64,000 bases of DNA from Shinella yambaruensis (GCF_022899355.1 NZ_JALJCK010000004.1:471172-535171); one strand, 5' to 3'. Positions 53,409-61,795 are shown, numbered from the stretch's first letter. Program-made: numbers and translations. Notes: generated from the sequence alone by a model not told the origin.

Positions 53409-55004
53409 ATGAAAAAGCTGACTACTCTCCTCGCAGCGACGGCGCTTGCCTCGTTGATGGGTACGGCCGCCTGGTCGAAGACCTTCGTCTACTGCTCGGA
53501 AGCCTCGCCGGAAGGCTTCGACCCCGGTCTCTACACGGGCGGCCAGACCTTCGACGCGGCCGCGCACACGGTTTACAACCGCTTGGTGGAATTCAAGCGC
53601 GGCACGACGGAAATCGAGCCTGCGCTGGCCGAGAGCTGGGATATTTCGGCTGACGGCAAGGAATATACCTTCAAGCTCCGCAAGGGCGTGAAATTCCAGA
53701 CGACCGAATACTTCACCCCGTCGCGTGAGCTGAACGCAGACGACGTGATCTTCTCCTTCGAGCGCCAGTACAAGGAAGACAACGCCTGGAACAAGTATGT
53801 GCCGGGTGCGTCCTGGGAATACTTCTCCGGCATGGGCCTGCCCGATGTCATCGACAAGATCGAGAAGATCGACGACCTGACCGTCAAGATCACGCTGAAG
53901 CGCCCGGAAGCGCCGCTGCTCGCCAACCTCGGCATGCCCTTCATCTCGATCGTCTCGAAGGAATATGCCGACAAGCTGCAGGCTGACGGCAAGATGGAGC
54001 TGATGAACCAGCAGCCGCTCGGCACCGGTCCGTTCACCTTCGTCGCCTATCAGCCGGATGCTGCCATCCGCTACAAGGCCAACCCGGATTACTGGGGCGG
54101 CAAGCAGGCGATCGACGACCTCGTCTTCGCGATCACCACGGATGCCGCCGTTCGCGCGCAGAAGCTGAAGGCCGGCGAATGCCACCTGATGTCCTATCCG
54201 AACGCTGCCGACGTCGCCGAGCTGAAGGCCGATCCGAACCTCAACATCTCCGAGCAGGCCGGCCTCAACGTCGCCTACCTCGCCTATAACACGCTCGTCG
54301 CGCCGTTCGACAAGGTCGAGGTCCGCAAGGCCCTCAACATGGCGGTCAACAAGCAGGCCATCGTCGACGCCGTCTTCCAGGGCGCCGCGACCGTCGCCAA
54401 GAACCCGATCCCGCCGACCATGTGGTCGTACAACGATGCCGTCGAAGACGACAAGTACGATCCGGAAGCCGCCAAGAAGATGCTCGAGGATGCCGGTGTC
54501 TCCGGCCTCAAGATGAAGATCTGGGCCATGCCGGTCGCCCGTCCCTACATGCTGAACGCCCGCCGCGCGGCGGAACTGATGCAGGCCGACCTTGCCAAGA
54601 TCGGCGTCGAGGTCGAGATCGTCTCCTATGAGTGGGCCGAATACCTGAAGCTCTCCTCCGACAAGGACCGCGACGGTGCGGTCATGCTCGGCTGGACGGG
54701 CGACAACGGCGACCCGGACAACTTCCTCGACACCCTGCTCGGCTGCGATGCCGTCGGCGGCAATAACCGCGCGCAGTGGTGCGACAAGGAATTCGACGAC
54801 CTGATGACGAAGGCGAAGGAAACCGCCGACGTCGCAGAGCGCACGAAGCTCTATGAGGAAGCCCAGGTGATCTTCAAGCGCGAAGCGCCGTGGAACACCA
54901 TCGACCATTCGCTTGCCGTCGTTCCGATGAGCAAGAAGGTTTCGGGCTTCGTCCAGTCCCCGCTCGGCGACTTCGTCTTCGAAGGCGTGGACATCGCCGA
55001 GTAA
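53409..55004 (+). CDS. dppA: Dipeptide ABC transporter periplasmic binding protein DppA
   Basis: This 531-residue exported protein has a signal peptide (MKKLTTLLAATALASLMGTA, cleavage near AWS-K). The mature part begins TFVYCSEASPEGFDPGLYTG, which is characteristic of DppA. It binds dipeptides (and delta-aminolevulinate or haem in some species) for the DppBCDF importer. The frame is open upstream, but ATG 53409 with GGGAAG nine bases before it gives the proper signal peptide. dppB follows after 102 bases, which contain no clear terminator. Confidence 0.93.
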   Translation: MKKLTTLLAATALASLMGTAAWSKTFVYCSEASPEGFDPGLYTGGQTFDAAAHTVYNRLVEFKRGTTEIEPALAESWDISADGKEYTFKLRKGVKFQTTEYFTPSRELNADDVIFSFERQYKEDNAWNKYVPGASWEYFSGMGLPDVIDKIEKIDDLTVKITLKRPEAPLLANLGMPFISIVSKEYADKLQADGKMELMNQQPLGTGPFTFVAYQPDAAIRYKANPDYWGGKQAIDDLVFAITTDAAVRAQKLKAGECHLMSYPNAADVAELKADPNLNISEQAGLNVAYLAYNTLVAPFDKVEVRKALNMAVNKQAIVDAVFQGAATVAKNPIPPTMWSYNDAVEDDKYDPEAAKKMLEDAGVSGLKMKIWAMPVARPYMLNARRAAELMQADLAKIGVEVEIVSYEWAEYLKLSSDKDRDGAVMLGWTGDNGDPDNFLDTLLGCDAVGGNNRAQWCDKEFDDLMTKAKETADVAERTKLYEEAQVIFKREAPWNTIDHSLAVVPMSKKVSGFVQSPLGDFVFEGVDIAE

Positions 55005-55106
55005 GATCGGCTACGAGAAAGGGCACGCCGCAAAGAGCGTGCAGTGGCCGGCGGCTCGAAGAGATTCGGGCCGCCGGTTTTTCAAAATAAGAAGGGATTG
55101 GCTCCC

Positions 55107-56111
55107 ATGTTTCGCTTTATCTTCGGACGGCTCGCCGTCCTGATACCCACGTTCCTCGGGGTATCGCTCATCGCGTTCTCCTTCATCCGCCTTCTGCCGG
55201 GCGACCCGGTCATGCTGATGTCGGGCGAACGCGTGATGTCGCCGGAACGACACGCCGAGCTTATGCACCAGCTCGGCCTCGACCGGCCCATGTACATCCA
55301 GTACTTCGATTATCTCGCAGGCCTGCTGACGGGCGACTTCGGTTCGTCCATCGTCACCAAGCGCCCGGTTCTCGATGACTTCCTTCAGCTCTTCCCGGCG
55401 ACGATCGAGCTCTCGCTCTGCGCGATCATCCTCGCCGTCGTGCTCGGCATTCCGGCCGGCGTGCTGGCCGCGGTGAAGCGGGGGACCTGGCTCGACCAGT
55501 CGATCATGGGCGTCGCGCTCGTCGGCTATTCGATGCCGATCTTCTGGTGGGGCCTGCTGCTCATCATCTTCTTCTCCGGCTATCTCGGCTGGACGCCGGT
55601 CTCGGGACGCATCTCGCTGATGTACTTCTTCCCGCAGGTCACCGGCTTCATGCTGATCGACAGCCTGATCTCGGGCCAGGCGGGGGCGTTCAAGTCGGCG
55701 GTCACCTACCTGATCCTGCCGACGATCGTGCTTGCGACGATCCCGCTCGCCGTCATCGCGCGCCAGACCCGCTCGGCCATGCTCGAAGTGCTCGGCGAGG
55801 ACTATGTCCGCACCGCCCGCGCCAAGGGCCTGTCGCCCTTCCGGGTCATCGGCGTGCATGCGCTGCGCAATGCGATGATCCCCGTGATCACCACGATCGG
55901 CCTTCAGGTCGGCGTGCTGCTCGCGGGCGCCATCCTCACCGAGACGATCTTCTCCTGGCCGGGCATCGGCAAGTGGATGGTCGACAGCGTCTTCAAGCGC
56001 GACTATGCCGTGGTGCAGGGTGGCCTGATGCTGATCGCCGCCGTCATCATGATCGTCAACCTCGTGGTCGACCTGCTTTACGGCTGGGTCAACCCGCGTA
56101 TCCGGCACTAG
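55107..56111 (+). CDS. dppB: Dipeptide ABC transporter permease DppB
   Basis: This 334-residue permease of the OppB/DppB family has six helices. The N-terminal segment MFRFIFGRLAVLIPTFLGVS and the family loop ARTRSAMLEVL-type (RQTRSAMLEVLGEDYVRTAR) followed by AKGLSPFRVIGVHALRNA are diagnostic. ATG 55107 follows GAAGGGATTGG. dppC starts ten bases after its stop. Confidence 0.94.
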   Translation: MFRFIFGRLAVLIPTFLGVSLIAFSFIRLLPGDPVMLMSGERVMSPERHAELMHQLGLDRPMYIQYFDYLAGLLTGDFGSSIVTKRPVLDDFLQLFPATIELSLCAIILAVVLGIPAGVLAAVKRGTWLDQSIMGVALVGYSMPIFWWGLLLIIFFSGYLGWTPVSGRISLMYFFPQVTGFMLIDSLISGQAGAFKSAVTYLILPTIVLATIPLAVIARQTRSAMLEVLGEDYVRTARAKGLSPFRVIGVHALRNAMIPVITTIGLQVGVLLAGAILTETIFSWPGIGKWMVDSVFKRDYAVVQGGLMLIAAVIMIVNLVVDLLYGWVNPRIRH

Positions 56112-56121
56112 GAGGCGATCC

Positions 56122-57030
56122 ATGAGCACGGTTCAAAACACGGCCGACACCAAGACGGGTGGCACGCCGCCCTCGGGCCTTTCCGAATTCTGGTTCTATT
56201 TCTCGCGCAACAAGGGCGCCGTCATCGGCCTCTTCGTCTTCCTGGTCATCCTGTTCGTGGCGGTCTTCGCGCCCTTCGTCGCGCCGCACAGCCCGAGCAG
56301 CCAGAACCGCGAGCTGCTTCTCCTGCCGCCGGTCTTCCAGCAGGGCGGCATGTGGGGGCACATTCTCGGCACCGACGCCGTCGGCCGCGATATCCTCTCG
56401 CGCCTCATCTACGGCGCACGCTTCTCGCTCTTCATCGGTCTCGTCGTCGTGACGCTGTCGGTGGTCTCGGGCGTGCTGATCGGTCTCGTCGCCGGCTATT
56501 TCCGCGGCAAGGTCGATACGTTCATCATGCGCATCATGGACATCATCCTGGCGTTCCCCTCGCTGCTGCTCGCCCTCGTGCTGGTGGCGGTTCTCGGCCC
56601 CGGTCTGCTCAACGCCATGATCGCCATCTCGCTCGTCAACCAGCCGCATTTCGTGCGCCTGACGCGTGCGGCTGTCATGACGGAGAAGTCGAAGGATTAC
56701 GTCGTCGGCTCGAAGGTGGCCGGCGCCGGCACCTTGCGTTTGATGTTCCTGACGATCCTGCCGAACTGCCTTGCGCCGCTCATCGTCCAGGCGACGCTCG
56801 CCTTCTCGGCGGCGATCCTCGATGCGGCCGCCCTCGGCTTCCTCGGCATGGGTGCCCAGCCGCCGACGCCGGAATGGGGCACGATGCTCGCCGAGGCGCG
56901 CGAATTCATCCAGCGCGCCTGGTGGGTCGTCACCTTCCCCGGCCTTGCCATCCTCATCACCGTGCTTGCCATCAACCTCATGGGTGACGGCCTGCGCGAC
57001 GCCCTCGATCCCAAGCTGAAGAGGTCGTGA
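56122..57030 (+). CDS. dppC: Dipeptide ABC transporter permease DppC
   Basis: This 302-residue permease has a cytoplasmic N-terminus, six helices and the OppC/DppC signatures LGTDAVGRDILSRLIYGAR and FVRLTRAAVMTEKSKDYV. The C-terminal LGMGAQPPTPEWGTML is also conserved. It pairs with DppB to form the channel. Its stop overlaps the dppD start (TGATG), so translation is coupled. Confidence 0.94.
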   Translation: MSTVQNTADTKTGGTPPSGLSEFWFYFSRNKGAVIGLFVFLVILFVAVFAPFVAPHSPSSQNRELLLLPPVFQQGGMWGHILGTDAVGRDILSRLIYGARFSLFIGLVVVTLSVVSGVLIGLVAGYFRGKVDTFIMRIMDIILAFPSLLLALVLVAVLGPGLLNAMIAISLVNQPHFVRLTRAAVMTEKSKDYVVGSKVAGAGTLRLMFLTILPNCLAPLIVQATLAFSAAILDAAALGFLGMGAQPPTPEWGTMLAEAREFIQRAWWVVTFPGLAILITVLAINLMGDGLRDALDPKLKRS

Positions 57031-57884
57031 TGTCGCTTCTCGAAGTCAAAAACCTCACCGTCGAATTCCAGACGGCTTCCGGTCCCTTCCGCGCCGTGGA
57101 CGGCGTCTCGCTCAAGGTCGACGAGGGCGAAGTGCTCGCCATCGTCGGCGAGTCCGGCTCGGGCAAGTCGGTCTCCATGCTCGCCGCCATGGGGCTTCTC
57201 CCGTGGACGGCGAAGGTGACCGCCGATGTCCTCACCTTCAACGGCCGCGACATGCAGGCCATGTCGGACAGCGACCGGCGCAAGATCATCGGCAAGGACA
57301 TCGCCATGATCTTCCAGGAGCCGATCGCCAGCCTCAACCCGTGCTTTACGGTCGGCTACCAGATCGAGGAAGTGCTGCGCATCCACACGGATCTTTCTCG
57401 CAAGGCGCGCCGCGACCGGGCGATCGAACTCTTCCAGTCGGTCGGTATTCCGAACCCGGAAGAACGCCTCGGCCACTTCCCGCACCAGATGTCGGGCGGC
57501 CAGTGCCAGCGCGTGATGATCGCGACCGCCCTTGCCTGCAATCCGAAGCTGCTCATCGCCGACGAGCCGACCACCGCGCTCGACGTGACGATCCAGAAGC
57601 AGATCCTCGACCTCCTGATGAAGCTGCAGGCCGAACACGGCATGGGCCTCATCATCATCACCCATGACATGGGCGTCGTCGCCGAAACCGCCGACCGCGT
57701 CATCGTGCAGTACAAGGGCCGCCAGATCGAGGAGGCCGACGTGCTGTCGCTCTTCTCGGCCCCGAAGAGCGTCTATACCAAGGCGCTGCTTTCGGCCCTG
57801 CCGGAAAATGCCACCGGCGAGCGCCTGCCAACGATCACGGAAAAGCTGACCGACGCCGAGATTTTCGCAGGAGCAGTCCGATGA
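57030..57884 (+). CDS. dppD: Dipeptide ABC transporter ATP-binding protein DppD
   Basis: This 284-residue ATPase carries Walker A GESGSGKS, a signature in the less common form MSGGQCQRVMIATALACNP, Walker B LLIADEPTTALD and the oligopeptide C-terminal motif region. DppD proteins usually end with an iron-sulfur-type Cys cluster; here the C-terminus is short and lacks it. ATG 57030 is chosen over a GTG one codon upstream. It overlaps dppF by four bases. Confidence 0.92.
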   Translation: MSLLEVKNLTVEFQTASGPFRAVDGVSLKVDEGEVLAIVGESGSGKSVSMLAAMGLLPWTAKVTADVLTFNGRDMQAMSDSDRRKIIGKDIAMIFQEPIASLNPCFTVGYQIEEVLRIHTDLSRKARRDRAIELFQSVGIPNPEERLGHFPHQMSGGQCQRVMIATALACNPKLLIADEPTTALDVTIQKQILDLLMKLQAEHGMGLIIITHDMGVVAETADRVIVQYKGRQIEEADVLSLFSAPKSVYTKALLSALPENATGERLPTITEKLTDAEIFAGAVR

Positions 57885-58711
57885 CCCCTGTTCTCGAAGC
57901 AAGGAACCTGAAGCGCGACTATCATATCCCGGGAAGCCTGTTCAAACCGGCCAAGACCGTTCACGCCGTCAAGGGCGTGAGCTTTACGGTCGAGCAGGGC
58001 AAGACGCTTGCCATCGTCGGCGAAAGCGGCTGCGGCAAGTCCACCCTTGCCCGCATGGTCACGATGATCGACCCGATCACCGAGGGCGACATGCTGATCG
58101 ACGGCCGCAAGGTCGATATCGCACATGAGCCGCTGACGGCCGAAATGCGCAGCAAGGTGCAGATCGTCTTCCAGAACCCCTATGGTTCGCTCAACCCGCG
58201 CAAGAAGATCGGCGACATCCTGACGGAGCCGCTGGTCATCAACACCAAGGTGCCGGCGGGCGAGCGACGCGACCGCGCTATGGCCATGCTGAAGAAGGTG
58301 GGCCTGGAGGAGAAGCATTACGGGCGCTACCCGCACATGTTCTCCGGCGGCCAGCGCCAGCGCGTGGCGATCGCCCGCGCGCTGATGCTCAATCCGCGCC
58401 TGCTCGTGCTCGACGAGCCGGTCTCGGCGCTCGACCTTTCGGTCCAGGCCCAGGTGCTGAACCTGCTCGCCGACCTGCAGGACGAGTTCAAGCTCACCTA
58501 TGTCTTCATCAGCCACGACCTTTCGGTCGTGCGCCACATCGCGGACGACGTGATGGTGATGTACTTTGGCGAGGCGGTGGAATATGGCAGCCGCGACCAG
58601 GTGTTCGGAAACCCGCAGCACAGCTACACGAAGACCCTCTTCGCCGCGACGCCCCGCGTCGATGTGGACGCCATCCGCGCCCGCATCGAACGCCGCAAGC
58701 GCGTGGCGTAA
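57881..58711 (+). CDS. dppF: Dipeptide ABC transporter ATP-binding protein DppF
   Basis: This 276-residue second ATPase of the Dpp importer has Walker A GESGCGKSTLA, the signature FSGGQRQRVAIARALMLNP, Walker B LLVLDEPVSALD and the typical YGSLNPRKKIGDIL Q-loop region. It forms a heterodimer with DppD. The C-terminal oligopeptide motif HSYTKTLFAATP is present. gntK follows after 13 bases, so it may be co-transcribed. Confidence 0.94.
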   Translation: MTPVLEARNLKRDYHIPGSLFKPAKTVHAVKGVSFTVEQGKTLAIVGESGCGKSTLARMVTMIDPITEGDMLIDGRKVDIAHEPLTAEMRSKVQIVFQNPYGSLNPRKKIGDILTEPLVINTKVPAGERRDRAMAMLKKVGLEEKHYGRYPHMFSGGQRQRVAIARALMLNPRLLVLDEPVSALDLSVQAQVLNLLADLQDEFKLTYVFISHDLSVVRHIADDVMVMYFGEAVEYGSRDQVFGNPQHSYTKTLFAATPRVDVDAIRARIERRKRVA

Positions 58712-58724
58712 GGACGGACAGCCC

Positions 58725-59240
58725 GTGACGGCGGCCAGCGCGATCGTCGTCATGGGCGTTTCCGGCTCCGGCAAGACCTCCGTCGCCCAGGGCCTTGCCG
58801 CCGCCCTCGGTGTCGCCTTCATCGAAGGCGACAGCCTGCACCCCGCCGGCAATGTCGAGAAGATGTCCCGCGGCATCCCGTTGACGGACGAGGACCGCTG
58901 GCCCTGGCTCGACACGATCGGCCGGGCGCTTGCCGAAAGCCTTGGCGCCGGAAAAACCGTCGTCGTCTCCTGCTCGGCCCTGAAAGGGGCCTATCGCGAC
59001 CGCCTGCGCCGGGCTGCCGGCGGGCCGCTCGCCTTCGTCTTCCTCAAGGGCAGCCGCGATCTGCTCATGACCCGCATGGCGGCACGGCACGGTCATTTCA
59101 TGCCCGCGAGCCTGCTCGACAGCCAGCTTGCCACGCTGGAGGATCCGTCCGGCGAACCGGGTGTCGTGACCGTCGGGATCGACGCCTCCGTCGCAGCGAT
59201 CGTCGCTGCGGCGCTCGATGGGTTGAAGGCATTGGGCTGA
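58725..59240 (+). CDS. gntK: Gluconokinase
   Basis: This 171-residue shikimate-kinase-like P-loop enzyme phosphorylates gluconate to 6-phosphogluconate, the Edd substrate. The P-loop GVSGSGKTSVA lies near residue 12, EGDSLHPAGNVEKM (substrate site) near 36 and SCSALKGAYRDRLR near 83, all typical of GntK. A GTG start is used (58725, with AAGGACGGA upstream); no ATG precedes the P-loop. Length matches E. coli GntK. It lies directly behind the dpp operon, an arrangement without obvious functional link. Confidence 0.92.
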   Translation: MTAASAIVVMGVSGSGKTSVAQGLAAALGVAFIEGDSLHPAGNVEKMSRGIPLTDEDRWPWLDTIGRALAESLGAGKTVVVSCSALKGAYRDRLRRAAGGPLAFVFLKGSRDLLMTRMAARHGHFMPASLLDSQLATLEDPSGEPGVVTVGIDASVAAIVAAALDGLKALG

Positions 59241-59371
59241 CCTGCGGTGCGGGGAATTTCCCGCTCCGCCACTGGCGCCCGCGCGCGCGGCCTCGTATAG
59301 ACGGCTGGCCGCAGGCCTTTGCGTGCCGGCGGCCTCCCGCCAAGAATTTCAAGACCTGACAGGAACGAGAC

Positions 59372-59716
59372 ATGGATATCAAACGCTTTGAAACCGGCCC
59401 GCGCATGAGCCAGGCCGTCGTGCACAACGGCACCGTCTATCTGGCCGGCCAGGTCGGCGAGGCGGGTTCGGACGTCACCGAGCAGACGAAGCAGGCGCTT
59501 GCCGAAGTCGATCGCCTGCTGGCGCTCGCCGGCACGGACAAGACCCGCATCCTCTCCGCCCAGATCTGGCTCGCCGACATGGCCGACTTTTCCAAGATGA
59601 ACGCCGTCTGGGACGCCTGGGCGCCGCAGGGCCACACCCCGGCCCGCGCCACCGGCGAATCCAAGCTGGCAACGCCGGACTACCTCGTCGAAGTCATCGT
59701 CGTCGCCGCGCTTTAA
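59372..59716 (+). CDS. RidA family enamine/imine deaminase
   Basis: This 114-residue cytosolic protein is of the RidA/YjgF superfamily. It shows the family path YLAGQVGEAGSDVTEQTKQA, then NAVWDAWAPQGHTPARATGE and the C-terminal VEVIVVAAL. The arginine in PARATGE fits the catalytic Arg that binds the 2-aminoacrylate carboxylate, although sub-family members differ in substrate. A canonical terminator follows. It has its own short upstream region of 131 bases. Confidence 0.88.
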   Translation: MDIKRFETGPRMSQAVVHNGTVYLAGQVGEAGSDVTEQTKQALAEVDRLLALAGTDKTRILSAQIWLADMADFSKMNAVWDAWAPQGHTPARATGESKLATPDYLVEVIVVAAL

Positions 59717-59741
59717 ATCCCGCGTTTCGGCTGAAACGGAA

Positions 59742-59763
59742 AAGGCCCGCTTGCGCGGGCCTT
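59742..59763 (+). terminator. Intrinsic terminator of the RidA gene
   Basis: AAGGCCCGC and GCGGGCCTT form a 9-bp stem with a TTGC loop 25 bases after the stop; a T-run (CTTTTT) appears a few bases on. Confidence 0.75.
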
Positions 59764-59800
59764 CAGGCTTTTTACACAGTCCGCGCACCTTTCCTGCGTC

Positions 59801-59868
59801 ATGGTCGGGCTTGACCCGACCATCCACAACCCGTTGAAAAAATGGATCCTCGGGTCAAGCCCGAGGAT
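59801..59868. repeat. Pair of oppositely oriented palindromic repeats
   Basis: ATGGTCGGG-CTTGA-CCCGACCAT (59801-59823) and ATCCTCGGG-TCAAG-CCCGAGGAT (59846-59868) are two perfect 9-bp hairpins. Their 15-bp cores are exact reverse complements, so one repeat unit appears twice in opposite orientation. Such GACCCGAGGATCC-like repeats are common between rhizobial genes. Confidence 0.75.
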
Positions 59869-59904
59869 GACGAAGTGCTTGGAGCGATGTTTGTCATCAA
59901 ACTG

Positions 59905-59926
59905 AAGGCCCGCTTGCGCGGGCTTT
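59905..59926 (-). terminator. Terminator of the phyR gene
   Basis: AAGGCCCGC and GCGGGCTTT form a stem of up to nine pairs (one G-U) around TTGC just after the phyR stop. It nearly copies the hairpin at 59742-59763. Confidence 0.65.
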
Positions 59927-59946
59927 TCTCATTCTGGACTTCGCCT

Positions 59947-60747
59947 TCAGGCCGATTTCGCCAGCCGCGCCTGCTCGTCGAAGAACAGGGCCTGGCTGAT
60001 CAGCGCCTTCACCATGTCCGGATTGAACGGCTTGGTGACGAGGAAGGCCGGCTCGGGCTTCTCGCCGGTGAGCAGCCTTTCCGGGAAGGCGGTGATGAAG
60101 ATTACCGGGATCGTGCTGTTCTTCAGGATGTCGTTCACCGCATCGATACCCGAGCTGCCGTCGGCCAGCTGGATATCGGCCAGCACCATGCGCGGCGAGG
60201 TGCGGTGGTAGAGCTCCACCGCCTCCGAATGGGTGCGCGCGATACCCGTCACATTGTGGCCGAGGCCTTTCACCATGTCCTCGATGTCCATGGCGATCAG
60301 CGGCTCGTCCTCGATGATCATGATGTCGGTCGCCACCTGCCGCGAGATGTCGCGCGAGGCCTCGTCGAGCAGGGCGGCGAAGCGTTCTTCCGATATGTCG
60401 AGGATGTCCGCGCCTTCGGCAAGGTCGAAGCCCTCGACGGCGACCAGCAGGAAGGCCTTGCGTTCCGCCGGCGGCAGGTTGGCAAGGTTGGCGGCCGCCT
60501 GGCGCTCCCAGCCGAAGGGGGATGTGTTGTCCGGCAGCGTCACGTCGAGATTTTCGAAGAGCGTGCAATAGAGCCGGTAGAGCGCAATCCGGTCGCTTCG
60601 CCCCTCCGGATAGAGCGTGATATCGGCAACGAGCGCTTCGAGCATGGCCGCGACATAGGCGTCGCCCGAGGTCTGGGAGCCCGTCACGGCACGGGAAAAC
60701 CGCCTGAGATAGGCGAGATGCGGTGCGATACGGGTGGAAAGTGACAT
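59947..60747 (-). CDS. phyR: PhyR-type general stress response regulator
   Basis: This 266-residue regulator has the inverted PhyR plan. An N-terminal sigma-like domain (about residues 1-130, including LPPAERKAFLLVAVEGFDLA) mimics the EcfG sigma factor. A C-terminal receiver follows (MIIEDEPLIAMDIEDM, phospho-Asp in VLADIQLADG, Lys in VTKPFNPD). On phosphorylation such proteins sequester NepR and free EcfG. It is divergent from a nepR homologue, but no ecfG gene is present; by position it matches RsiB2 of S. meliloti. AGGGAGAAC precedes the ATG. Confidence 0.94.
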   Translation of the reverse strand: MSLSTRIAPHLAYLRRFSRAVTGSQTSGDAYVAAMLEALVADITLYPEGRSDRIALYRLYCTLFENLDVTLPDNTSPFGWERQAAANLANLPPAERKAFLLVAVEGFDLAEGADILDISEERFAALLDEASRDISRQVATDIMIIEDEPLIAMDIEDMVKGLGHNVTGIARTHSEAVELYHRTSPRMVLADIQLADGSSGIDAVNDILKNSTIPVIFITAFPERLLTGEKPEPAFLVTKPFNPDMVKALISQALFFDEQARLAKSA

Positions 60748-60765
60748 TTAGTTCTCCCTGAATAT

Positions 60766-60810
60766 GTTCCGCATCGGAACCGTTTCCGCTAGAATTCACC
60801 ATGCGGAAAC
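60766..60810. promoter_or_regulatory. GGAAC/GTTCC-rich dyads between phyR and nepR
   Basis: The 125-base divergent region contains GTTCC-GCATC-GGAAC (60766-60780) and GTTTCCGC ... GCGGAAAC (60782-60789 and 60803-60810), two overlapping inverted repeats built from EcfG -35-like motifs. I see no exact GGAAC-N16-CGTT here on either strand, so promoter assignment is open. Confidence 0.45.
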
Positions 60811-60872
60811 CTATTACTAGCATTCTAAGTCTGACTTGCTATTGGGAATCTTGGGCAAAAGGAAGATAGCGG

Positions 60873-61094
60873 GTGGCATCGGATGGAAACAAGGCCATGA
60901 TCGAGCCAGGTAAAGAGAAGAAGCGCGCGCGGCGGGAGGCACCCGTCAAGGCTGCGTTCGACCCGAACGGCCCGGTCGGCCGCAAGCTCAAATCCTTCTA
61001 CGATGTGATCGAGACGGAACCCGTGCCTGATCGCCTTCTCGATCTTCTGGAAAAGCTCGACGAGGCCGAGCGCCGGGCCAAGAGCGGTTCCTGA
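60873..61094 (+). CDS. nepR: NepR-type anti-sigma factor
   Basis: This 73-residue protein has a basic, disordered N-terminus and the NepR helical core: GRKLKSFYDVIETEPVPDRL then LDLLEKLDEAE. NepR binds EcfG in unstressed cells and PhyR~P under stress. GTG 60873 has AGGAAG seven bases upstream; ATG 60897 would give a 65-residue form. Normally nepR is followed by ecfG; here it is followed by a terminator, so the sigma factor must be encoded elsewhere. By position it matches RsiA2 of S. meliloti. Confidence 0.9.
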   Translation: MASDGNKAMIEPGKEKKRARREAPVKAAFDPNGPVGRKLKSFYDVIETEPVPDRLLDLLEKLDEAERRAKSGS

Positions 61095-61126
61095 AAACAT
61101 CCATTCCTTCCAGTTCCAGACATCAA

Positions 61127-61156
61127 GAAACGGGCCCGAGGGCCCGTTTCCTTTTT
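61127..61156 (+). terminator. Intrinsic terminator of nepR
   Basis: GAAACGGGCC and GGCCCGTTTC form a 10-bp stem followed by CTTTTTG, 33 bases after the nepR stop. It also faces the end of the convergent lipoprotein gene. Confidence 0.9.
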
Positions 61157-61173
61157 GGTGATCCGGCGCCGTG

Positions 61174-61434
61174 TCAGCGGCAGCGTGCTTCGTAGCGGCG
61201 GCCGTAGCGGTCGCGGTAGATGCAGTAGCCGCTGCGGTCGGAGCGGGCGATGAGATAGCCCGCCGCGCCGCCGATCGCCGCCCCCGCAAGCGCGCCGCCG
61301 GCGCGGCCGGTGACGACGCCGCCGATAATGGCGCCCGTGCCCGCGCCGATCGCGGTGCCGCGCTCGGTCTGGGTGCAGGCGGTGAGCGTCACCGTGGAGG
61401 CGACAAGGGCAAGCGCGATGATGGTGTTCTTCAT
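61174..61434 (-). CDS. Glycine-zipper lipoprotein
   Basis: This 86-residue lipoprotein has a lipobox LTAC (Cys20). A glycine-zipper region follows (AIGAGTGAIIGGVVTGRAGG, then ALAGAAIGGAAGYLI) of the type that inserts in or between membranes. The C-terminus YCIYRDRYGRRYEARC is cysteine- and tyrosine-containing. It is 28 bases behind the DUF3309 gene and probably in one operon with it under an EcfG-type promoter. Related proteins (SlyB/YmgG-like) are envelope-stress proteins. Confidence 0.82.
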   Translation of the reverse strand: MKNTIIALALVASTVTLTACTQTERGTAIGAGTGAIIGGVVTGRAGGALAGAAIGGAAGYLIARSDRSGYCIYRDRYGRRYEARCR

Positions 61435-61462
61435 GGTTCCGGCTCCTGGCTTGGTTTGGGGA

Positions 61463-61618
61463 TCAGATACGTCCCATGAGGACGAGGATGAGAAGGATGA
61501 GCACGATCAGCCCGAGGCCGCCGGAGGGGCCGTAACCCCAGCTTCGGCTGTATCCCCAGTTCGGCAGCGCGCCGATCAGAAGCAGGATGAGGATGACGAG
61601 GAGAATGGTGCTGAGCAT
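61463..61618 (-). CDS. DUF3309 small membrane protein
   Basis: This 51-residue protein is almost entirely hydrophobic: helix one MLSTILLVILILLLIGALP, a GYSRSWGYGPSGG linker, helix two LIVLILLILVLMGRI. That pattern is DUF3309. AGGAAG lies eight bases before the ATG. The promoter upstream is an exact GGAAC-N16-CGTT on the minus strand. Function unknown; homologues are stress-induced in many alphaproteobacteria. Confidence 0.85.
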   Translation of the reverse strand: MLSTILLVILILLLIGALPNWGYSRSWGYGPSGGLGLIVLILLILVLMGRI

Positions 61619-61664
61619 CGGTGCTTCCTTTCGCGTCCGGTTCGCTTTCGAGCGATGGGCCGAC

Positions 61665-61689
61665 AACGGGCCGCGACGGATTTTGTTCC
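61665..61689 (-). promoter_or_regulatory. EcfG-type promoter of the DUF3309-lipoprotein operon
   Basis: On the minus strand GGAAC (61689 to 61685), 16 bases, then CGTT (61668 to 61665) match the general-stress sigma consensus exactly. The start codon of DUF3309 is 47 bases downstream of the -10 box. Confidence 0.85.
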
Positions 61690-61723
61690 CGAAAATGTGA
61701 CAACGCCGTCATTGGCCACGCCC

Positions 61724-61748
61724 GGAACTTTCATCGCGCCGCTCCGTT
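61724..61748 (+). promoter_or_regulatory. EcfG-type promoter of the 111-residue protein gene
   Basis: GGAAC at 61724-61728, 16 bases, then CGTT at 61745-61748: an exact match, 48 bases before the ATG at 61796. It is back-to-back with the EcfG-type promoter on the minus strand 35 bases away. Confidence 0.85.
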
Positions 61749-61795
61749 TCCCGTCCCGACCGATGGGTGGTGACCCGCGGGTGATGGAGAGTGAA

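Noticed and set aside
53224..53412. A 62-codon open frame in the dppA leader.
   Set aside because: No ribosome site, overlaps the dppA start in another frame, and the product resembles no small protein; left as non-coding.
60748..60872. An EcfG promoter for phyR or nepR themselves.
   Set aside because: GGAAC occurs on both strands, but no CGTT lies 16-17 bases downstream of any copy, so only the dyad is recorded.
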